64,000 nucleotides of DNA from DASQFQ01 sp963805525 (GTDB lineage Bacteria > Actinomycetota > Thermoleophilia > Solirubrobacterales > Solirubrobacteraceae). Below the pieces are notes generated by a model. The model was given only the letters and a program-made list of their open reading frames with translations, was not told where the DNA came from and ran no database searches. This document shows positions 59,357 to 64,000 of this stretch, in pieces; the first letter of the stretch is position 1; each line of letters opens with the position of its first letter. The stretch spans positions 372,001 through 436,000 of the forward strand of contig CAWDUT010000006.1 of NCBI GenBank assembly GCA_963805525.1, in the 5' to 3' direction. The position numbers were made by a program, and so were the translations under genes.

Positions 59357-62300
59357 ATGGGAGAGTCGCACCGGCCGGAGTCGTTCGAGCGCCTGCGCAA
59401 GCTGCCGCTGGTGGGCAAGGTGGCCGACTGGGGCATGGGGTCGAGCGCCGTCTCGAAGAAGACCGCGAAGGCCGGCGCCCGCATCGCGGGGCTGAAGGCC
59501 ACCGAGTCGATCTGCCCCTACTGCGCGGTCGGCTGCAGCCAGGTCGTCTACACGCGCGGCAATGAGCTGATCGACATCGAGGGCAACCCGCGCTCGCCGA
59601 TCAACCAGGGCACGCTGTGCCCGAAGGGCTCGGCCTCACGCCAGCTCGTCCAGCAGCCCGGCCGCCTCACAAAGGTCAAGTACCGGCGGCCCGGCGGCAC
59701 CGAGTGGGAGGAGCTCGACCTCGAGACGGCGATGGACATGATCGCCGAGCGCACGATCGCCGCCCGCGAGAACGGCTGGCAGGACACCGACGACGAGGGT
59801 CGCCGCGTCGACCGCACGATGGGCTTCGCGCACCTGGGCGGCGCCACGCTGGACAACGAGGAGAACTACCTCATCAAGAAGGCCTTCACGGCCATGGGCG
59901 CGATCCAGATCGAGAACCAGGCGCGCATATGACACTCCTCCACGGTCCCCGGTCTGGGGACCACGTTCGGGCGCGGCGGCGCCACCGGCTTCCAGCAGGA
60001 CCTGCAGAACGCGGACTGCATCCTCATCCAGGGCTCGAGCCTGGCTGAGGCGCACCCGGTCGGCTTCCGCTGGGCGATGAAGGCGCGCGAGCGCGGCGCG
60101 AAGATCATCCACGTCGACCCGCGCTTCTCGCGCACGAGCGCGATGGCCGACATGCACGTGCCGATCCGTGCCGGCAGCGACATCGCGTTCCTGGGCGGGC
60201 TGATCCGCCACGTGCTCGACACGGGCTCCTACTTCAAGGAGTACGTCCTCAACTACACGAACGCGGCGACGCTGCTCAACGAGGACTTCAAGGGTCCCGA
60301 GGACCTCGGCGGCTACTTCTCCGGCTGGGACCCTGAGACCAAGACGTACGACCCGACCACGTGGACCTACGAGGGCGGCGGCATGCCCTCGGCGGCCGGC
60401 AACCGCGAGCACTCCACGCAGGCGTTCACCGAGAACATCGGCGGCGGGATGATGCAGGGCGCGCCGATGACTGACGAGACGCTCGAGCACCCGCGCACCG
60501 TCTTCCGCCAGCTGATGCGCCAGTACGCGCGCTACACGCCCGAGATGGTCGAGCAGGTGTGCGGCATCTCGCAGGACGACTTCCTGCGCGTCGCGGACAC
60601 GCTGATCGAGAACTCGGGCCGGGAGCGCACCACCGCGTTCTGTTACGCGCTCGGCTGGACCCAGCACACCAGCGGCGTGCAGATGATCCGGGCGGCGGCG
60701 ATCCTGCAGCTGCTGCTCGGCAACATGGGCCGCCCGGGCGGCGGGATCATGGCGATGCGCGGCCACGCCTCGATCCAGGGCTCGACCGACATCCCGACGC
60801 TGTTCGACCTGCTGCCCGGTTACCTGCCGATGCCGAAGGGGCGCGCGGAGGAGACCGCGCTGGCCGACTATGTCGCCTCCAACGGCGCCGAGCGCGGCTG
60901 GTGGGTGAACTTCGACAAGTACATCGTCTCGCTGCTGAAGGCCTACTTCGGCGACGCCGCCACGGAGGAGAACGACTACGGCTTCCCGTGGCTGCCGAAG
61001 ATCACCGGCAACCACTCGCACTTCCCGACCATGCTGCGCGCGCTCGACGGCGGTCTCGACGGGCTGTACGTGATGGGGCAGAACCCGGCGGTCGGCTCGC
61101 AGCACTCGGGGTTGCAGCGGCGCGCGCTGGCGAGCCTGAAGTGGCTGGTGGTGCGCGACCTCAACGAGCTCGAGACCGCGACGTTCTGGCGCGACAGCCC
61201 CGAGGTGCGCTCGGGCGAGCTGCGCACCGAGGACATCCGGACCGAGGTCTTCCTGATGCCGGCCGCGTCCCACATCGAGAAGGACGGGCACTTCACCAAC
61301 ACGCAGCGGCTGCTGCAGTGGCACGACAAGGCGATGGAGCCGCCCGGCGACGCGCGCTCGGAGCTGTGGTTCATGCACCACCTGTTCAAGCGCGTGCAGA
61401 CGCACTACGACGGCTCCGAGGCCGACCGCGACTGGCCGATCGTGAACCTCAAGTGGGACTACCCGGAGGTCGGCGAGATCCGCGATCCGGACGCCGAGGC
61501 CGTGCTGAAGGAGATCAGCGGCTATGACACGTCGACCGGCGAGCCGGTGCCGGGCTTCGCCGTGCTGAAGGCGGACGGCTCGACCGCGAGCGGCTGCTGG
61601 ATCTACTCCGGCTGCTACGCCGACGGGGTCAACCAGACCCGGCGCCGCGAGCCGGGCGACCTCGACTCCCCCGGCGGCTGGGTCTCGCCCGAGTGGGCGT
61701 GGGCGTGGCCGGCGAACCGGCGCATGCTCTACAACCGCGCCTCCGCGGATCCGCAGGGGCAGCCGTGGTCGGAGCGCAAGCGCTACGTCTGGTGGGACGA
61801 GGACGAAGGCAAGTGGGGCGGCTACGACGTGCCCGACTTCCCGCCCGACAAGCGGCCGGACTACAAGCCGGAGAAGGACGCCAAGGGGATGGACGCGATC
61901 GCCGGCACCGACCCGTTCATCATGATGGCCGACGGGAAGGGCTGGCTGTTCTCGCCCGCCGGGCTGCTCGACGGGCCGATGCCGACGCACTACGAGCCGT
62001 TCGAGTCGCCGATGGCGAACCTGCTCTACCCGGACCTCGGCTGCAACCCGGCGACGCTGACCTGGAACCGGCCGGACAACCCGGTCAACCCGACGGGCGA
62101 CCCGCGCTACCCGATCGTGGCCACCACGTTCCGGCTCACCGAGCACCACACGGCGGGCGGGATGAGCCGCAACCTGCCGTGGCTGGCCGAGCTGCAGCCC
62201 GAGATGTTCGCCGAGCTCGACCCGATCCTCGCCGCCGACCGCGGCATCGAGGACGGCGGCTGGATGGTGATCGAGACCGAGCGCGCCGAGATCGAGGCGC

Positions 62301-62596
62301 GCGCCCGCGTCACCGAGCGGATGCGGCCGCTGAAGGTCGACGGGCGGCGCGTGCACCAGATCGGGCTGCCGTGGCACTGGGGCTTCGGCGGCCCGTCCCC
62401 GGGCGACAGCGCGAACGACCTCGGCGTCCTGGCCTCGGATCCGAACGTCTCGATCCAGGAGGACAAGGCGTTCACCTGCAACGTCCGCGCCGGCCGCCGG
62501 ACGGGTGAGTCGACCGCGAAGCTGGCGGGCGTGCATGCCAAGAGCCACACCGAACCCGACCACGACGCACCGTCGGAGGACACTGCGCACTCATGA
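59357..62596 (+). CDS. fdhA: Formate dehydrogenase alpha subunit, selenocysteine at codon 192 (in-frame UGA)
   Basis: Molybdopterin oxidoreductase that oxidises formate to CO2. Read through the UGA at 59930-59932 the product has 1079 residues. Residues 53-92 hold the [4Fe-4S] site (ICPYCAVGC, then LCPKGSAS). Sec192 lies in QARI-U-HSSTVPGLG, equivalent to the metal-ligating Sec of FdnG, and HPVGFRWAM, IHVDPRF, GWTQHTSGVQ and GNMGRPGGG follow. Both halves match one FDH-N-type protein with no gap. No twin-arginine motif is seen at the N-terminus (MGESHRPESFERL), unlike E. coli FdnG. The gene follows the CocE gene by 18 bases and overlaps the beta subunit by ATGA. Confidence 0.93.
59930..59969 (+). 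other. Selenocysteine UGA and bacterial SECIS hairpin
   Basis: The UGA at 59930-59932 is followed after 11 bases by a perfect 7-bp stem, ggtcccc (59944-59950) with ggggacc (59956-59962), around the loop ggtct. E. coli fdhF has the same GGUCU apical loop, contacted by SelB, at the same 11-base distance as I recall. This supports insertion of selenocysteine at this codon. Confidence 0.88.
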
Positions 62597-63498
62597 CCGA
62601 GATCGCCATCCAGCGGCCGGGCGCCGAGCGCATGGGCTTCTTCACCGACACGACCGTGTGCATCGGCTGCAAGGCGTGCGAGGTGGCCTGCAAGCAGTGG
62701 AACGACCTGCCGTCCGACGGCGGCACGTTCCGCAAGGGCGGCTCCTACGACCACACCGGGCGGCTGTCGGGCAACACGTGGCGGCACGTGCGCTTCGTCG
62801 AGCTGGCCGACGCCGGCGGCGGCGTCACCGAGGAGGAGGTCCCGGACCTCATCGCGTGGGCGGAGGAGAAGGTCGTCGAGGACGGCCCGATCGACGTCCA
62901 GGCCGCGGTCGCCGCGTTCGACAACTGGGTCTTCATGTCCGACGTCTGCAAGCACTGCACGAACGCCGGCTGCCTCGACGCGTGCCCGACCGGCGCGCTG
63001 ATCCGGACCGAGTTCGAGACCGTGGTGCTGCAGCCCGACGTCTGCAACGGCTGCGGCTACTGCATCCCGTCGTGCCCGTTCGGCGTCGTCGACCGCGTGC
63101 CCGAGGACGGGCGCGCCGCCAAGTGCACGCTCTGTTACGACCGCCTCGAGGACGGGCTCGAGCCCGCGTGCGCGAAGGCGTGCCCGACCGACTCGATCCA
63201 GTTCGGACCCTACGAGGAGCTCGTCGAGGTCGCCTCGCGGCGCGTTGCGGCACTGCACGCGCGCGGCGTCGAGGGCGCCTACCTCTACGGCGCGGGCGAC
63301 GAGGCCGCCGACCAGCTCGCGGGCGGACTCGGCGCCTTCTTCCTCCTCACGGAAAAGCCCGAGCGCTACGGCCTCCCCGCGCAGGCCGACTCGCCGATCC
63401 AGGAGAACGTGGTGCCGGCCTCGCTCGCCGCGATGGGCGCCGGGCTGCTGGCCGCCGCCGGCGTCGCCGCCGCGTTCCTGTGGGAGAAGACGCGGTGA
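62593..63498 (+). CDS. fdhB: Formate dehydrogenase beta (iron-sulfur) subunit
   Basis: A 301-residue electron-transfer subunit with four ferredoxin-type cysteine groups for [4Fe-4S] clusters: CIGCKACEVAC (residues 22-32), CKHCTNAGCLDAC, CNGCGYCIPSC and CTLCYDRLEDGLEPACAKAC. It ends with a hydrophobic segment (LAAMGAGLLAAAGVAAAFLW) that anchors it to the membrane, as in FdnH. It passes electrons from the catalytic subunit to the membrane subunit. It overlaps the alpha gene by ATGA and the gamma gene by 4 bases (GTGA). Confidence 0.93.
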   Translation: MTEIAIQRPGAERMGFFTDTTVCIGCKACEVACKQWNDLPSDGGTFRKGGSYDHTGRLSGNTWRHVRFVELADAGGGVTEEEVPDLIAWAEEKVVEDGPIDVQAAVAAFDNWVFMSDVCKHCTNAGCLDACPTGALIRTEFETVVLQPDVCNGCGYCIPSCPFGVVDRVPEDGRAAKCTLCYDRLEDGLEPACAKACPTDSIQFGPYEELVEVASRRVAALHARGVEGAYLYGAGDEAADQLAGGLGAFFLLTEKPERYGLPAQADSPIQENVVPASLAAMGAGLLAAAGVAAAFLWEKTR

Positions 63499-64000
63499 GC
63501 GACGAGCGCGTCGACCCCGAGCCCGCCATCGGCAAGCCCGCCTCGCCGGCGTTCGGCGAGAAGACGGGCGAGAAGGTGCAACTGCACATCGGCGAGTGGA
63601 AGGACGGCCGCTGGTCGTACCTCTTCGGCGACGACACCGATTACAAAGACGCCGAGTTCGACCTCGAGGACGTGCGCCAGGCCGCGAAGGACGCGCGCGA
63701 GGGAGAGCTACCGAAGATCATCCAGGGCCCGATCCTCAACCCGCCGGTGTGGACCTGGGAGGTGCCGCTCTACTTCTGGTTCGGCGGGATCGCGGCGGGC
63801 TCGTCGTTCGTGGCGCTCGCCTGCGACCTCGCCGGCGACGAGCGCTCGGCGGCGGTCGCGCGCAAGGTCGCGCTCGGCGCGCTCGGGCCGTCGCCCGTGC
63901 TCCTGATCCTCGACCTCGGGCGCCCTGAGCGGTTCGTGAACATGCTGCGGATCTTCAAGCCGCGCTCGCCGATGTCGATGGGCGCGTGGGCGTTGACGCT
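63495..64000 (+). CDS. NrfD/PsrC-type membrane subunit of the formate dehydrogenase (3' end outside window)
   Basis: GTG at 63495 overlaps the beta stop. The 168 residues present begin with a hydrophilic stretch of about 90 residues, then the first membrane helix ending PLYFWFGGIAAGSSFVALA and the characteristic RKVALGALGPSPVLLILDLGRPERFVNMLR of NrfD/PsrC polysulfide-reductase-like proteins. This replaces the cytochrome b subunit FdnI of E. coli FDH-N, so electrons probably pass to quinone without haem b. Only the first part is visible. Confidence 0.85.
   Translation, partial: MSDERVDPEPAIGKPASPAFGEKTGEKVQLHIGEWKDGRWSYLFGDDTDYKDAEFDLEDVRQAAKDAREGELPKIIQGPILNPPVWTWEVPLYFWFGGIAAGSSFVALACDLAGDERSAAVARKVALGALGPSPVLLILDLGRPERFVNMLRIFKPRSPMSMGAWALT

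Noticed and set aside
59930..59932. UGA in the formate dehydrogenase gene as a nonsense mutation or frameshift
   Set aside because: The frame does not change across it, its position equals the known Sec residue, and a matching SECIS hairpin follows.
59636..62590. Minus-strand open frame of 984 codons opposite the formate dehydrogenase gene
   Set aside because: It is a shadow of the strongly biased GC codons of fdhA. It has no recognisable domains and is full of low-complexity Arg/Leu/Val/Asp runs.
1..64000. tRNA, rRNA, CRISPR arrays, insertion sequences or prophage
   Set aside because: No cloverleaf with a plausible anticodon arm, no rRNA signature, no regularly spaced repeats and no transposase or integrase motif was seen on either strand. 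Short RNA genes could be missed by eye.

Overview
The window looks like a chromosomal segment of a very GC-rich actinobacterium. Codons end mostly in G or C, many starts are GTG, and stop/start overlaps of the ATGA/GTGA kind are frequent. Probable F420-type oxidoreductases, a TAT-exported BBE-type flavoprotein and a selenocysteine formate dehydrogenase carrying an NrfD-type membrane subunit would fit the Solirubrobacterales/Thermoleophilia. That placement is inference; there is no rRNA in the window to anchor it. I see no tRNA or rRNA genes, no CRISPR array, no transposase and no phage.

Region 1 (1-11.6 kb) is a nucleoside uptake and salvage locus. upp and a secreted phosphoesterase lie on the minus strand. 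Running away from them is a tightly overlapping plus-strand operon: a CYTH-cytidine deaminase fusion, purine nucleoside phosphorylase, thymidine phosphorylase, a PPOX/F420-type flavoprotein, adenosine deaminase, and a BMP-family nucleoside ABC importer (lipoprotein, double ATPase, two permeases). The ATPase gene has GTA where its start codon should be. A 34-bp palindromic repeat is embedded in the linker of the deaminase fusion, and a second copy lies at 53.9 kb.

Region 2 (11.5-27.5 kb) is mixed housekeeping and accessory DNA: a lone type IV pilin, an ArsR/DUF899/small membrane protein/SRPBCC operon with an operator over its start codon, a PolX-like protein whose polymerase aspartates are lost, a PdxA2/DUF1537 kinase pair for four-carbon acid sugars, an acid phosphatase, an FHA protein, an M1 peptidase, and several hydrolases and regulators.

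Region 3 (27.5-51 kb) is accessory. It holds a cupin pseudogene with its core deleted, a kinase/DUF4386 pair, a group of small proteins, an ECF-type sigma factor, an amidase, and an MFS exporter with a divergent TetR gene and paired operators. It also has an exported GH32 fructanase with two nested inserted modules behind a promoter with LacI-like sites, two collagen-like secreted proteins, a TAT esterase, a phosphoesterase and another TetR.

Region 4 (51-64 kb) starts with an uncharacterised protein with nucleoside-phosphorylase-like features, then a fatty acid desaturase, a covalent-flavin oxidase next to a GNAT gene, an MBL-like protein and a secreted CocE-type hydrolase. It ends in a formate dehydrogenase operon. 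The alpha subunit reads through an in-frame UGA at codon 192, with a SECIS hairpin directly downstream, followed by a four-cluster ferredoxin subunit and an NrfD-type membrane subunit cut by the window edge.
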